The notes under the pieces are model-generated. The model searched no databases and was not told the origin of the DNA. It saw nothing but the letters and a program-made list of their open reading frames with translations. The position numbers and the translations under genes were made by a program. Shown here one piece after another: positions 8,553 to 17,505 of a stretch of 64,000 nucleotides of DNA. Source of the stretch: Rhodobacterales bacterium HKCCA1288 (GTDB lineage Bacteria; Pseudomonadota; Alphaproteobacteria; Rhodobacterales; Rhodobacteraceae); the NCBI GenBank assembly GCA_015693905.1, contig CP065161.1:2587001-2651000 (forward strand), given 5' to 3'. Position 1 is the first letter of the stretch. Each line of letters starts with the position of its first letter.

Positions 8553-8566
8553 TTGATCCAGATCAA
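8553..8566. promoter_or_regulatory. Palindrome in the divergent gntR / smoC-like intergenic region, candidate operator
   Basis: TTGATC and GATCAA flank a 2-nt centre, making a perfect inverted repeat 33 nt upstream of the regulator start and about 80 nt before the monooxygenase start. A further AGATCAA half-site lies near 8614. Its size and position suit a GntR/HutC-type dimer. No experiment or second full copy supports it. Confidence 0.4.
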
Positions 8567-8646
8567 GGACACGGCTAATTTCGGGGAAAGTCAAGCGGCA
8601 GCGATGACGATTTAGATCAACGCGCCGTAGGGAGGGGAGAAGAGAT

Positions 8647-9801
8647 TTGAGCGTGGTTCCCATCACATCTGCCGATCTAGATGCCGCCGAAGTGTCGTGG
8701 TTTGCTGCGCTTTGCTCGGATGATTATCAATTCTTGGGCGTGCCAGATGGGGCGTTGCGCTCATCTTTTGCGCATTGCTCGGATATTGTGAAAACCGCTG
8801 AAAACCACGGCTTTCGCAATGTGCTGTGCCCCTCGTCCTATCAGGTGGGACAAGATACGCTCAGCTTCGTTGCAGGCTGTGCGCCGATCACCTCCAAGAT
8901 TAACCTGCTAGCGGCTGTGCGCTGTGGCGAGATGCAGCCCATTATGTTGGCGCGCACCATCGCGACACTCGATCACATGCTGGAAGGCCGCCTGACTGTT
9001 AACATCATCTCTTCGGATTTTCCTGGTGAGGTGGCCGACAGTTCATTTCGCTATCAGCGTTCGCGCGAGGTTGTGGAAATCCTGAAACAGGCATGGACGC
9101 AGGACGAGATCAATTACAAAGGCGAAGTTTATAACTTTGAAGGCCTGACCACAGATCCCGCGCGCCCCTATCAAAAGGGCGGGCCGCTGCTGTATTTTGG
9201 GGGCTACTCGCCTGATGCGCTTGAGCTTTGCGGTCAGCATTGTGACGTCTATCTCATGTGGCCTGAACGCGAGGAAGAGTTGCGCGGACGGATGCAGGCC
9301 GTGAATGCCGTGGCCGAACGTTATAACCGCACGCTTGATTACGGTCTGCGCGTCCATGTGATTGTGCGCGACACCGAGGCCGAAGCGCGCGAATATGCCG
9401 AATATATCGTTTCAAAACTTGACAAGGATCAGGGGGACGCGATCCGCAATCGCGCGCTTGATGCCAAATCCCTTGGGGTGAGCCACCAGTCGAAAAACCG
9501 CGAGATTGCGGATGATGCGGGGTATATTGAACCCCATCTTTGGACGGGTGTTGGTCGCGCGCGGTCTGGCTGTGGGGCGGCGCTTGTTGGCTCTACCGAT
9601 CAGGTTTTGTCACGGCTTGAGGATTACCAAAAAATGGGCATCCGCGCCTTTATTCTTTCGGGGTATCCGCACAAAGACGAGGCAGAGCATTTTGGCAGTC
9701 GCGTGTTACCGCAGATGAAAACTTGCTCTTTGCCCCATGAATATGGCCGCGTGCCCGCTACATTGCCGAATACACCCCTAGGCGGAGGCGTTCGCAAATG
9801 A
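8647..9801 (+). CDS. smoC: FMN-dependent (LLM) monooxygenase, sulfoquinovose monooxygenase-like (SmoC)
   Basis: A 384-residue luciferase-like flavin monooxygenase of the SsuD (alkanesulfonate) group, with NVLCPSSYQVGQDTLSF, a cofactor-barrel stretch (LARTIATLDHMLEGRLTVN) and the C-terminal motif GCGAALVGSTDQV. SmoC uses reduced FMN and O2 to release sulfite from sulfoquinovose, giving 6-oxo-glucose. The following aldo-keto reductase, flavin reductase and sugar importer match the Agrobacterium smo gene set, which separates it from a generic SsuD. It starts at TTG 8647 behind GGGAGGGGAG; a GTG at 8653 is an alternative. Its stop overlaps the next gene by 4 nt. Confidence 0.75.
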   Translation: MSVVPITSADLDAAEVSWFAALCSDDYQFLGVPDGALRSSFAHCSDIVKTAENHGFRNVLCPSSYQVGQDTLSFVAGCAPITSKINLLAAVRCGEMQPIMLARTIATLDHMLEGRLTVNIISSDFPGEVADSSFRYQRSREVVEILKQAWTQDEINYKGEVYNFEGLTTDPARPYQKGGPLLYFGGYSPDALELCGQHCDVYLMWPEREEELRGRMQAVNAVAERYNRTLDYGLRVHVIVRDTEAEAREYAEYIVSKLDKDQGDAIRNRALDAKSLGVSHQSKNREIADDAGYIEPHLWTGVGRARSGCGAALVGSTDQVLSRLEDYQKMGIRAFILSGYPHKDEAEHFGSRVLPQMKTCSLPHEYGRVPATLPNTPLGGGVRK

Positions 9802-10712
9802 CCAAAACACCCCCCACCATGCCCCGCGTCCAAATCGCCGAGGGCCTGAGTTTTAGCCGTCTTGTCTACGGGATGTGGCGGCTTGGCGATGACACGGATA
9901 CCTCCACCGATCATGTCATCGCAAAAATCGAAACCTGCCTTGCCCAAGGGATAACAACCTTTGATCAGGCGGATATTTATGGCGCTTACACCGCTGAGGC
10001 CATTTTGGGTGCAGCATTGCGCGCGCGGCCCGATCTGCGGGCCAAAATGGAAATCGTCACAAAATGCGATATCGTGGCCCCGATTGGCCGCTATTCTGAC
10101 GCGCCTGTGAAATATTACGACACATCCGCAGCTCATATCACGCAATCTGTTGATACCTCATTGCGCGAGATGGGGATTGATCAGATTGATCTGTTACTCA
10201 TCCACCGCCCCGATCCTTTGATGGATCACCACGAGACGGGGGCCTGCCTTGATGGATTGATCAAATCGGGCAAGATCCGCGCAGCGGGTGTGTCGAATTT
10301 CCGCCCTTGGGATTGGGAGTTGCTGCAATCTGCGATGAGCGCGAAATTGGTGACCAACCAAATTGAGCTGTCGCTGTCTCATATCGCGCCCTTCACAAAT
10401 GGGGATTTGAGTTTCCATCAACGCCACGCACAGCCCGTCATGGCGTGGTCGCCTTTGGGGGGTGGTGCGCTGATGACGACACGCGAGGGGCTGTTAGCCA
10501 CGCGTCTTGACGCCATTGCGGCAGAGCAGGGCGTGGATCGTGCGGCTGTTGCTGTGGCGTTCCTCTTGGCCCATCCTTCGACAATCTTGCCTGTGCTTGG
10601 CACCAATGCGTTGCCGCGCATTGCCACTATTTCAGACGCGCTGCGCGTGCGTCTTGATCGGCGCGATTGGTTCTCGCTTTACGAGGCCGCACTTGGTCAC
10701 GAGGTCGCCTGA
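9798..10712 (+). CDS. smoB: Aldo/keto reductase, 6-oxo-glucose reductase-like (SmoB)
   Basis: A 304-residue (beta/alpha)8 aldo-keto reductase of the YdhF-like group. The catalytic tetrad can be read as Asp56, Tyr61 (FDQADIYGAYTAE), Lys89 (IVTKCD) and His136 (LLIHRPDPL). The C-terminal segment carries the usual coenzyme-binding region. In the oxidative sulfoquinovose pathway SmoB reduces 6-oxo-glucose to glucose with NADPH, and its position directly after the monooxygenase (ATGA overlap) and before the flavin reductase supports that role. Without this context the substrate could not be named. Confidence 0.75.
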   Translation: MTKTPPTMPRVQIAEGLSFSRLVYGMWRLGDDTDTSTDHVIAKIETCLAQGITTFDQADIYGAYTAEAILGAALRARPDLRAKMEIVTKCDIVAPIGRYSDAPVKYYDTSAAHITQSVDTSLREMGIDQIDLLLIHRPDPLMDHHETGACLDGLIKSGKIRAAGVSNFRPWDWELLQSAMSAKLVTNQIELSLSHIAPFTNGDLSFHQRHAQPVMAWSPLGGGALMTTREGLLATRLDAIAAEQGVDRAAVAVAFLLAHPSTILPVLGTNALPRIATISDALRVRLDRRDWFSLYEAALGHEVA

Positions 10713-11248
10713 TGGATCAGAAGATGCGCCGCCACCCCCTCAGCAGCTTTGTGCCTGACCCTGCAAACCCGCGCGCCTTTCGCACTGCGCTTGGGTGTTT
10801 TGCAACGGGTGTGACCATTGTCACAGTCGCAAGCGATGAGGGGCCGGTGGCCATCACGGCGAATAGTTTTACATCCGTGTCGCTCGATCCTGCATTGGTC
10901 TTGTGGTCGATTGATCGCGCTTCGCGCCGTTACCCCTATTTCGGTGCGGCCCCTGCCTATGCCATTCATGTTTTGGGGGCGGATCAAGAAGATCTTTGCT
11001 GGCGCATCGCGCGCGATGCAAAGGGGCTTGGGCCTGATGATTTTGATATGAATGCCGAAGGTGTGCCCGTGCTGCATGACTGTCTTGCGCGGTTTGAATG
11101 CACAGCTTGGGCCAATTACGCGGGCGGTGACCATGATATCATGGTCGGCCAAGTGCAGCGTGCGGGCTATCGCGATTTGGGTGGGTCGCTGGGATTTTTC
11201 CGCGGCAAGCTTGGCACGTTCACCGTGAGGGAGACAGAGCCCGCATAA
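10712..11248 (+). CDS. smoA: Flavin reductase (FMN reductase), SmoA-like
   Basis: A 178-residue protein of the flavin reductase-like / DIM6-NTAB family, with FRTALGCFATGVTIVTV near the start, FTSVSLDPALVLWSIDRAS in the flavin-binding region and a C-terminal GxLGFFRGKLGTF. It supplies reduced FMN to the two-component monooxygenase. ATG 10712 shares one base with the upstream stop (TGATG); an earlier in-frame start would lie inside the aldo-keto reductase. The three genes from 8647 to 11248 form a tight unit followed by the importer. Confidence 0.82.
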   Translation: MDQKMRRHPLSSFVPDPANPRAFRTALGCFATGVTIVTVASDEGPVAITANSFTSVSLDPALVLWSIDRASRRYPYFGAAPAYAIHVLGADQEDLCWRIARDAKGLGPDDFDMNAEGVPVLHDCLARFECTAWANYAGGDHDIMVGQVQRAGYRDLGGSLGFFRGKLGTFTVRETEPA

Positions 11249-11320
11249 CTAAGTTACCCCGATCAAAAGGGGGAAAGTGAGACGACCAAAACCAACGGGA
11301 ATGTTTAAGGGAGGAATTAC

Positions 11321-12586
11321 ATGACCGCTAAGTTTACCAGCACTGCACTTGCAGCACTTATGGTTGCAAGCGCAGCCCCCGCTTTCGCGGATGAAATTAC
11401 GTTTTTGTGCTATCAAGACGGCAATGAATGCGATGTGATCGGCGAAATGCTGCCCGAATTCACCGCTGCCACAGGCCATACTGTTAACATGGAAACCGTT
11501 GCCTATGACGTGATCCGTGATCAGTTGGAAAACCAGTTGCAAACGGATGCGGCCCCTGATGTCGCGCGCGTGACCAATTTGGGCGGCTTGAACCAGTATT
11601 ACCTTGATCTCGCGCCCTATGTCGATCGTGGCGCATGGGAAGCCGCCTATGGCGCGACCCTGCCGTGGTTCCGCGCACCAGGTGCGGGGGATGATGGGAT
11701 TTACGGGTGGATGACCCAGCTGACTGTGACAGGCCCCTATGTCAACGTCTCGCTCTTTGAAGATGCAGGCGTGGATATGCCAGGGGATGGCGCAACATGG
11801 GACGATTGGGCAACGGCCTTGGCCGAAGTTCAGGCCGTAACAGGCGTGACTGCAGGCTTGGCAATGGATCGCACGGCGCATCGTATGGCGGGCCCTGCGT
11901 TTTCCTATGGCGCGCGCTTCTTTGATGATGCGGGCAACCCGATCCTCGTGGATGAAGGGTTCCGTGACTTTGCAGAAACATTTGTGGGTTGGCACGCCTC
12001 AGGCCTGATGCCTGCCGAAGGTTGGCCTGCGGGTGAGGGCACGCAATACCGCAACGCTGCACCGCTGTTCCAATCGGGCGAAGCTGTGATGCACATGTCG
12101 GGCTCGTGGATGATCAATTCCTACTCGGAAAACATCACCGATTTCGAATGGCGCGCGGTTCCAGCGCCATGTGGCGTAGGTGGCTGTGGCGCAATGCCAG
12201 GGGGTGCCGCGATCACGGCGTTCAAATCGACCGATGCACCTGAAGCAGCTGCGGCCTTTATCGATTTCCTCGCCTCTGAGGAAAATGCAGCCCGCTTTGC
12301 ATCTGCAACCCGCAACATCACCGCGCATCAGGGCCTTCAGGCTTCGGGTGTTGATTATGGTGATGCATCCCCCGCGGTTGCGGCTGCGCTGTCTGTCTTT
12401 GCGGCAAATGCTGGCAAGGCAGCAGAAACGACACCACAGGCTTACACCTTCCAAGGTTACGCCAAGAATTTCGTAATCTATGGTGTTGTGCCTGACTACC
12501 TGACCAAAGCGATCACAGGCGAAATGAGCCTTGATGATGCTTTGGCCGCGATTGATGCGGATGTTGCCGCACAAATTGCCCAGTAA
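11321..12586 (+). CDS. smoF: Sugar ABC transporter substrate-binding protein, SmoF-like
   Basis: A 421-residue periplasmic family-1 (MalE-like) binding protein with a Sec signal peptide ending near APAFADE (residue 23). The mature N-terminus carries two Cys in FLCYQDGNECDV and the family pattern PDVARVTNLGG. A strong ribosome site (GGGAGGA) precedes ATG 11321. In Agrobacterium, SmoF binds sulfoquinovosyl glycerol. Here the assignment rests on its place between the smoCBA-like genes and two sugar permeases, not on ligand residues I can verify. Confidence 0.7.
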   Translation: MTAKFTSTALAALMVASAAPAFADEITFLCYQDGNECDVIGEMLPEFTAATGHTVNMETVAYDVIRDQLENQLQTDAAPDVARVTNLGGLNQYYLDLAPYVDRGAWEAAYGATLPWFRAPGAGDDGIYGWMTQLTVTGPYVNVSLFEDAGVDMPGDGATWDDWATALAEVQAVTGVTAGLAMDRTAHRMAGPAFSYGARFFDDAGNPILVDEGFRDFAETFVGWHASGLMPAEGWPAGEGTQYRNAAPLFQSGEAVMHMSGSWMINSYSENITDFEWRAVPAPCGVGGCGAMPGGAAITAFKSTDAPEAAAAFIDFLASEENAARFASATRNITAHQGLQASGVDYGDASPAVAAALSVFAANAGKAAETTPQAYTFQGYAKNFVIYGVVPDYLTKAITGEMSLDDALAAIDADVAAQIAQ

Positions 12587-12609
12587 GTGAACCAAAGGAC
12601 GACCCTGCA

Positions 12610-13674
12610 ATGATTGACGCCTTCATCGCCGCATTTGCAGGGTCACCTTGGCCGCTCTATCTGGCCCTCTACTTGGCCGTGGGGTGGGTGTTGATCCGCC
12701 CCACTGGCCCAATTACGGGGCAATTGGCCTCGATTATGGGATGGCCGATTGAGATGACACAGCGCCTCGCAGGCGCGACTGGTCTGCCCTATTTGTTCCT
12801 TTTGCCCAATATGTTGGTCTTTGGCCTGTTCACCTTTGCCCCGATGTTTATCAATTTGGGGTTCGCGGTGACCGAAGGCCAATCCATTCTCTTTGATGAG
12901 CGTGCCTTTGCAGGTCTTGATAACCTGCGCCGTCTTGTGGCCGAAACACAGATTGACACCGGCGCCGCCAATCTTGAGGACGACAAATTTTTCTCGGCCG
13001 TCTACGACACGGCGATCTTCGTGATTTTCCAAGTGCCCGTTATGATCCTTGTTGCGCTGTTATCTGCGCTTGCGCTGAACCGCCAAATCATCGCGCGCGG
13101 CTTTTGGCGGGCGGTGTTTTTCTACCCTGTGATGTTGTCGCCCGTGGTGGTCGGCTTTTTGTGGAGTTTGATCCTCAAGCGTCAAGGCGTGTTGAGCCAA
13201 AGCCTGATCATGTGGGGCTGGATTGAGGAGCCGATCCAATGGCTGACCGATCCGTCATGGACGATGTTTTGGTCTGTCTTTGTCTACACTTGGGCGCATC
13301 TTGGCTTCTATATGCTGATCCTGCTTGCAGGGCTGCAGGCAATCCCGCGCGATGTGTACGAGGCCGCTGAAATGGATGGCACATCCGCCTTTCGGCAATT
13401 GACCCGCATCACCATCCCGCTGCTTGCGCCGACCCTGTTGGTGGTCACGGTTCTGTCGCTGATCAAAGCCTTTCAAGCATTTGAGGAACTCTATGCCATG
13501 TCGGTGCGGTGGTCTTCGCTTGTAGCCTATATTTTTGAAACATCAGGTCTGCGGGGGCAGGCCACAGCCAATGGTCTGGGGGTTGCGGCGATGGCATCGC
13601 TGATTGTGGCTGCGGTTTTGATTATGCTGTCGTTGTTGCAGGTTTGGCTCTCATCGCGGGGGGCGCGGCAATGA
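12610..13674 (+). CDS. Sugar ABC transporter permease (MalF-like)
   Basis: A 354-residue integral membrane protein of the BPD_transp_1 type with the EAA loop (YEAAEMDGTSAFRQLTRITIPLL) that contacts the ATPase. The N-terminal part carries two extra hydrophobic segments before the core (around 13-30 and 60-85). It is the first permease of the presumed sulfosugar importer, 23 nt after the binding-protein gene, and overlaps the next permease by 4 nt (ATGA). Confidence 0.85.
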   Translation: MIDAFIAAFAGSPWPLYLALYLAVGWVLIRPTGPITGQLASIMGWPIEMTQRLAGATGLPYLFLLPNMLVFGLFTFAPMFINLGFAVTEGQSILFDERAFAGLDNLRRLVAETQIDTGAANLEDDKFFSAVYDTAIFVIFQVPVMILVALLSALALNRQIIARGFWRAVFFYPVMLSPVVVGFLWSLILKRQGVLSQSLIMWGWIEEPIQWLTDPSWTMFWSVFVYTWAHLGFYMLILLAGLQAIPRDVYEAAEMDGTSAFRQLTRITIPLLAPTLLVVTVLSLIKAFQAFEELYAMSVRWSSLVAYIFETSGLRGQATANGLGVAAMASLIVAAVLIMLSLLQVWLSSRGARQ

Positions 13675-15107
13675 GTGGGGCATGGGCATTTCTGACCCGC
13701 AAGGCAGGCGGGCCACGTGCGAATTGGTTGGATTACCTCACCTATGCCTATCTCTTGCTTGGCGTGATTGTGATCCTCGTGCCTGTGCTGTGGCTGGGGC
13801 TGAATTCGTTGAAATCTTCGGCGCAGTTGGAACGCCAAGACCTATCGCTTTTGCCTGCCCGTTATAAACAGGTGGCGCGCGCCACAGTCACAGGGCCAGA
13901 GGGTAAGCGCATTTTCTACATCAGTGATCTGCCCTATTGGGTTTTGGATTGGTCGGATCTGCCCGATACGCAAAAGGCACGACACGATTTATCCGCCTTC
14001 TTGGCAGGGTATGAGGGGGATGCGCATTATGCCTTGCGGGCGCATTTGGGCCTTTTGCCTGAGATGACGCGTGACTTGGTTGCACGGGAAAACCTGCCTG
14101 ATTGGATTTTGCGCTACGTGTCCATGTCGGCGCAGGCACGCAGTGAATATGATGTTGCGGCCATCATCGCGGGGCTTGGCCCCGAAGATCAGCGACTTCT
14201 GTCGGAATTTTTATCGCTTGATCCTTACGAGCCATCTGCCATTTCCGTTCAGATTTTGGCCCGCGCCCCTGATCCAGTTACAGGCATTGAGACACTGTTT
14301 GGGGTGTCGCGCATCAACCCCACGCGCGACACAACGCCCGCGCGCTATGTTGATAACCGCAGCGCGGAGGTGGTTCAGCTTGCCACGGCCACCATTCGCA
14401 CAGAGCGCAGCTTTGCCCCCAGTTGGGAAAACTACACCGATCCCCTTTTGGGGCGTGCCTTTGGCGTAAACGTGAATTTTGCGACCTGCTTTACCAATTC
14501 GGTTTTGGTCACGGCCATAGCCACGGCTCTGACCTTGCTCATCAATTCGATGGCGGCCTTTGCGTTGGCGAAATATAAATTCCGTGGCCAAGTTTTGTTC
14601 TTTGTGATCATCTTGGCCACGCTGATGGTGCCCCCCACCATTACGCTTGTGGGCTTGTTCAAGGCAATCAATGCCACGGGCCTGTCAGGGTCGATCTGGG
14701 GCGTTATCATTCCAGGGGCGGCCACCCCAACGGGGGTGTTTTTGCTTCGCCAATATATGCTGTCGATCCCCGATGAGTTGATCGAGGCAGCGCGCATGGA
14801 TGCGGCGAGCGAATGGAAGGTCTATTGGCGTATCATTTTGCCTTTGGCCTTGCCCGCGATTGCGGCCTTGGCGATCCTATCGGTGATCTGGCGTTGGAAT
14901 GATCTGATCTTGCCGATGGTGGCCATCGCGACCACCAAAGAGGCCTATACAATTCAACTTTGCCTGCTTGAATTCCGTGGCGAGCATCTCAGCCAAGAGC
15001 ATTTCCGCCTCGCTATGACCATGGTCAGCCTCGTGCCTGCGACCTTGGTCTTTGTGTTCTTGCAGAAATACATCACCACGGGCATTGCCAATACGGGATT
15101 GAAATAG
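13671..15107 (+). CDS. Sugar ABC transporter permease (MalG-like) with a large periplasmic insert
   Basis: A 478-residue permease, against about 280-300 usual for MalG-type subunits. The extra length lies between the first membrane helix (about 22-47) and the second (about 270-300): roughly 220 mostly polar residues that should face the periplasm. The C-terminal part is ordinary, with the EAA loop (EAARMDAASEWKVYWRIILP). The start at ATG 13671 gives the ATGA overlap with the partner permease. Periplasmic loops of this kind, as in MalF of enterics, can help dock the binding protein; that role is inferred. Confidence 0.85.
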   Translation: MSGAWAFLTRKAGGPRANWLDYLTYAYLLLGVIVILVPVLWLGLNSLKSSAQLERQDLSLLPARYKQVARATVTGPEGKRIFYISDLPYWVLDWSDLPDTQKARHDLSAFLAGYEGDAHYALRAHLGLLPEMTRDLVARENLPDWILRYVSMSAQARSEYDVAAIIAGLGPEDQRLLSEFLSLDPYEPSAISVQILARAPDPVTGIETLFGVSRINPTRDTTPARYVDNRSAEVVQLATATIRTERSFAPSWENYTDPLLGRAFGVNVNFATCFTNSVLVTAIATALTLLINSMAAFALAKYKFRGQVLFFVIILATLMVPPTITLVGLFKAINATGLSGSIWGVIIPGAATPTGVFLLRQYMLSIPDELIEAARMDAASEWKVYWRIILPLALPAIAALAILSVIWRWNDLILPMVAIATTKEAYTIQLCLLEFRGEHLSQEHFRLAMTMVSLVPATLVFVFLQKYITTGIANTGLK

Positions 15108-16168
15108 TGAGTGACCTACAGCTGAAATCAGTGATCAAGCGCTACGGCTCGGTCGAAGTGATCCATGGCATTGATCTTGAGATCAAGTCAGGCGAGTTTT
15201 GCGTCTTTGTTGGCCCATCTGGCTGCGGAAAATCCACGCTGCTGCGGATGATTTCGGGGCTTGAGGGGATCACGGGCGGGGATGTCGTGATCGATGGGGC
15301 CGTGGTCAACCATGTGCCCGCGGCACAGCGTGAATTGGCGATGGTGTTTCAATCCTATGCGCTTTACCCGCATATGTCGGTGCGCGGAAACCTGTCTTTC
15401 GGGCTTGAGAACCTCAAAATGCCGAAAGCCGAAATTTCCCGCCGCGTGGAGGAGGCCGCGCGTATGCTCCGCATTGAGGCGTATCTGAACCGCCGTCCTG
15501 GTCAATTGTCAGGCGGTCAGCGTCAGCGGGTTGCCATTGGCCGCGCGGTTGTGCGCGAGCCAAAGATTTTCCTTTTTGACGAGCCGCTGTCCAATCTTGA
15601 CGCTGAGCTGCGCGTGACGATGCGCCGCGAGATTGGCAACCTCCATCGCCGCCTTGGGAACACGATGATCTATGTGACCCATGATCAGGTCGAGGCGATG
15701 ACAATGGCCGATAAAATCGCGGTTTTGCGCGATGGCAGGCTGGAACAATTCGGAACCCCATTAGAACTGTTCAACAATCCAGATAATCGCTTTGTTGCGG
15801 GCTTTATTGGGTCGCCTGCGATGAATTTCCTGAAGGGCGAAATCGCCGAAGGTGGGGTGGCTTTGGCCGCTGGGGGGCACATTCCCCTTGGGCCGCGCAG
15901 CGGTGTCGGTCAAGGCGATGCAATCGAATTGGGCATCCGCCCACGTGACATTAGCATTGCCAAAACAGGCGGCGTGAAGGGCGAAGTAACCGAAGTCGAA
16001 CAATTGGGCAGCGAAAGCTATATCTTCGTCACCCTGCCGTCAGAGGAGCCGCTGGTGATCCACCAAGCGGGTCAGACTGATATCGCCATTGGCCAAACAG
16101 TTGCCGTCAAACTTGCCCCTGAGGCCGTTCACATCTTCCGTGCCGATACAGGGCGCGTGTGTCGGTGA
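15107..16168 (+). CDS. Sugar ABC transporter ATP-binding protein (MalK/UgpC-like)
   Basis: A 353-residue ATPase with Walker A GPSGCGKST, signature LSGGQRQRVAIGRA, Walker B IFLFDEPLSNLD and switch VTHDQ, plus a C-terminal TOBE/OB regulatory domain (GSPAMNFLKGE and IRPRDISIA). This is the usual motor of CUT1 sugar importers. It starts at GTG 15107, sharing a base with the permease stop. Together with the three previous genes it completes the importer. Confidence 0.92.
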   Translation: MSDLQLKSVIKRYGSVEVIHGIDLEIKSGEFCVFVGPSGCGKSTLLRMISGLEGITGGDVVIDGAVVNHVPAAQRELAMVFQSYALYPHMSVRGNLSFGLENLKMPKAEISRRVEEAARMLRIEAYLNRRPGQLSGGQRQRVAIGRAVVREPKIFLFDEPLSNLDAELRVTMRREIGNLHRRLGNTMIYVTHDQVEAMTMADKIAVLRDGRLEQFGTPLELFNNPDNRFVAGFIGSPAMNFLKGEIAEGGVALAAGGHIPLGPRSGVGQGDAIELGIRPRDISIAKTGGVKGEVTEVEQLGSESYIFVTLPSEEPLVIHQAGQTDIAIGQTVAVKLAPEAVHIFRADTGRVCR

Positions 16169-17178
16169 CCCTGCGCAACGCTGACATCCTCTCTGGCCTT
16201 CAGCGCATTGGGCCAGGGTTGCTGATGGCGCTTTTGGTGGCGATGGCTGCGCAATTCCTGTCGGATCATTACGGCGCGCCTGTGATGCTGATGGCGATTT
16301 TGCTCGGCATCCCATTTCATTTCCTCTCGCAAGAGCCGCGTATGGCCGCAGGCATTCAATTTGCAGGCCGCACCGTTCTGCGCATTGGGGTGGCGCTGCT
16401 TGGCCTTCGCATCAGCGCGCAATTGTTGGAAGGCATTGGCGTGGCCGAAGCGATCATGCTGGCGATGGCGGTCGTCACCACGATTGGCGCGGGAATTTGG
16501 CTGGCCCCGCGGTTTGGCAGATCGGGCTATTTTGGGTTTCTCGCGGGTGGCTCTGTTGCCATTTGTGGCGCCTCTGCGGCGCTTGCCATTTCAGCGTTAC
16601 TGCCAAAACGGCATGTGGCCGAAGATGATGTCACCTTTACTGTGGTGGGGGTAACGGTTCTCTCAAGTGTCGCGATGATCATCTATCCGATGATCGTCAC
16701 CTCGCTTGGTCTGTCGACCCATATGGCAGGGATATTCTTAGGCGGCACCATTCACGATGTGGCCCAAGTTGTGGGGGCGGGCTATTCCATCTCGGATGAG
16801 ACGGGGGATCTTTCCACCTTGGTCAAATTGTTTCGCGTGATGATGTTGGCCCCCGTGATTTTGGTGGCGTCTATGATCCTGCGCAAAGCTCATCTTGAGG
16901 CGGGCGAGGGCGGGAACGCCCCGCCACTCATCCCTGCGTTCGTGGCGGGGTTCATCGCATTGGCCGTTCTGGGCACGATGCAGCTTGTGCCGCCGATGAT
17001 CACAGAGGGCGTTAACCTTGTCTCGCGAAGCTGCCTTGTGGTGGCCGTTGCTGCCGTTGGGATGAAAACCTCGTTGCAGGCATTTGCATCAGTTGGGCGC
17101 AGCGCCTTGGCGTTGTTGATCACCCTAACGCTGCTAATTGCAGCTTTGGTTGCCATTGGCCTCGCGGTCTTGGCCTAG
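16159..17178 (+). CDS. YeiH-family putative sulfate/sulfite exporter
   Basis: A 339-residue membrane protein with about ten hydrophobic helices. It carries the YeiH (UPF0324/PSE) signatures GVALLGLRIS, AGGSVAICGASAALAIS and GIFLGGTIHDVAQVVGAGY. Family members occur in taurine and other sulfonate-degradation clusters and are thought to export sulfite or sulfate. As the last gene of an operon whose monooxygenase should release sulfite in the cytoplasm, it is a fitting detoxifying exporter. GTG 16159 overlaps the ATPase gene by 10 nt; GTG 16165, giving a GTGA overlap, is equally possible. Confidence 0.82.
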   Translation: MSVTLRNADILSGLQRIGPGLLMALLVAMAAQFLSDHYGAPVMLMAILLGIPFHFLSQEPRMAAGIQFAGRTVLRIGVALLGLRISAQLLEGIGVAEAIMLAMAVVTTIGAGIWLAPRFGRSGYFGFLAGGSVAICGASAALAISALLPKRHVAEDDVTFTVVGVTVLSSVAMIIYPMIVTSLGLSTHMAGIFLGGTIHDVAQVVGAGYSISDETGDLSTLVKLFRVMMLAPVILVASMILRKAHLEAGEGGNAPPLIPAFVAGFIALAVLGTMQLVPPMITEGVNLVSRSCLVVAVAAVGMKTSLQAFASVGRSALALLITLTLLIAALVAIGLAVLA

Positions 17179-17505
17179 GCCTGACGTGCTGTCAGATTCC
17201 GATTCTCAGATCCGAGAGAGTGTCTGTGCATCTTGCGCGGTGCCCCCAACAGATTGTGACAAAAATCGCGCCACTGCGCCCGATGCGCGCCAATTGTTTC
17301 CAGTTTTGGGGCTTTGCCCAAGTTTTTTATAAATATTTTCAAATAATTGGCGGGTATGTCTTAAGTTCTGCGCAATTTTTAGAAATTTTTTAATTGTGGC
17401 GGGTGTTTCTACAATCCTGTCCCATCTTGGCCAAATTCCCCCCCTAAACCTGTGACCATTACGAGCATTCCTTGCATCAGCAAGGCTAAAACAGGACTGG
17501 GAACA
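17179..17505. other. Intergenic region between exporter and Roadblock gene
   Basis: These 327 bases hold no convincing coding frame. They contain a short inverted repeat (CTGAC/GTCAG at 17181-17195), the terminator hairpin, and an AT-rich stretch from about 17320 to 17400 that probably includes the promoter of the dynamin/Roadblock cassette. I could not place a confident -35/-10 pair. Confidence 0.5.
17306..17328 (+). terminator. Probable rho-independent terminator of the smo-like operon
   Basis: A short GC-rich hairpin (TTGGG/CCCAA with loop GGCTTTG-like bases) is followed by G and a run of six Ts at 17323-17328. It lies about 130 nt after the exporter stop and before the Roadblock gene. 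The stem is short (about 5 bp), hence moderate confidence. Confidence 0.5.

Noticed and set aside
8647-9801. Alkanesulfonate monooxygenase SsuD of a taurine/alkanesulfonate system
   Set aside because: The importer is a sugar (CUT1) type rather than SsuABC/TauABC, and an aldo-keto reductase is encoded next to it, which fits sulfosugar use better.
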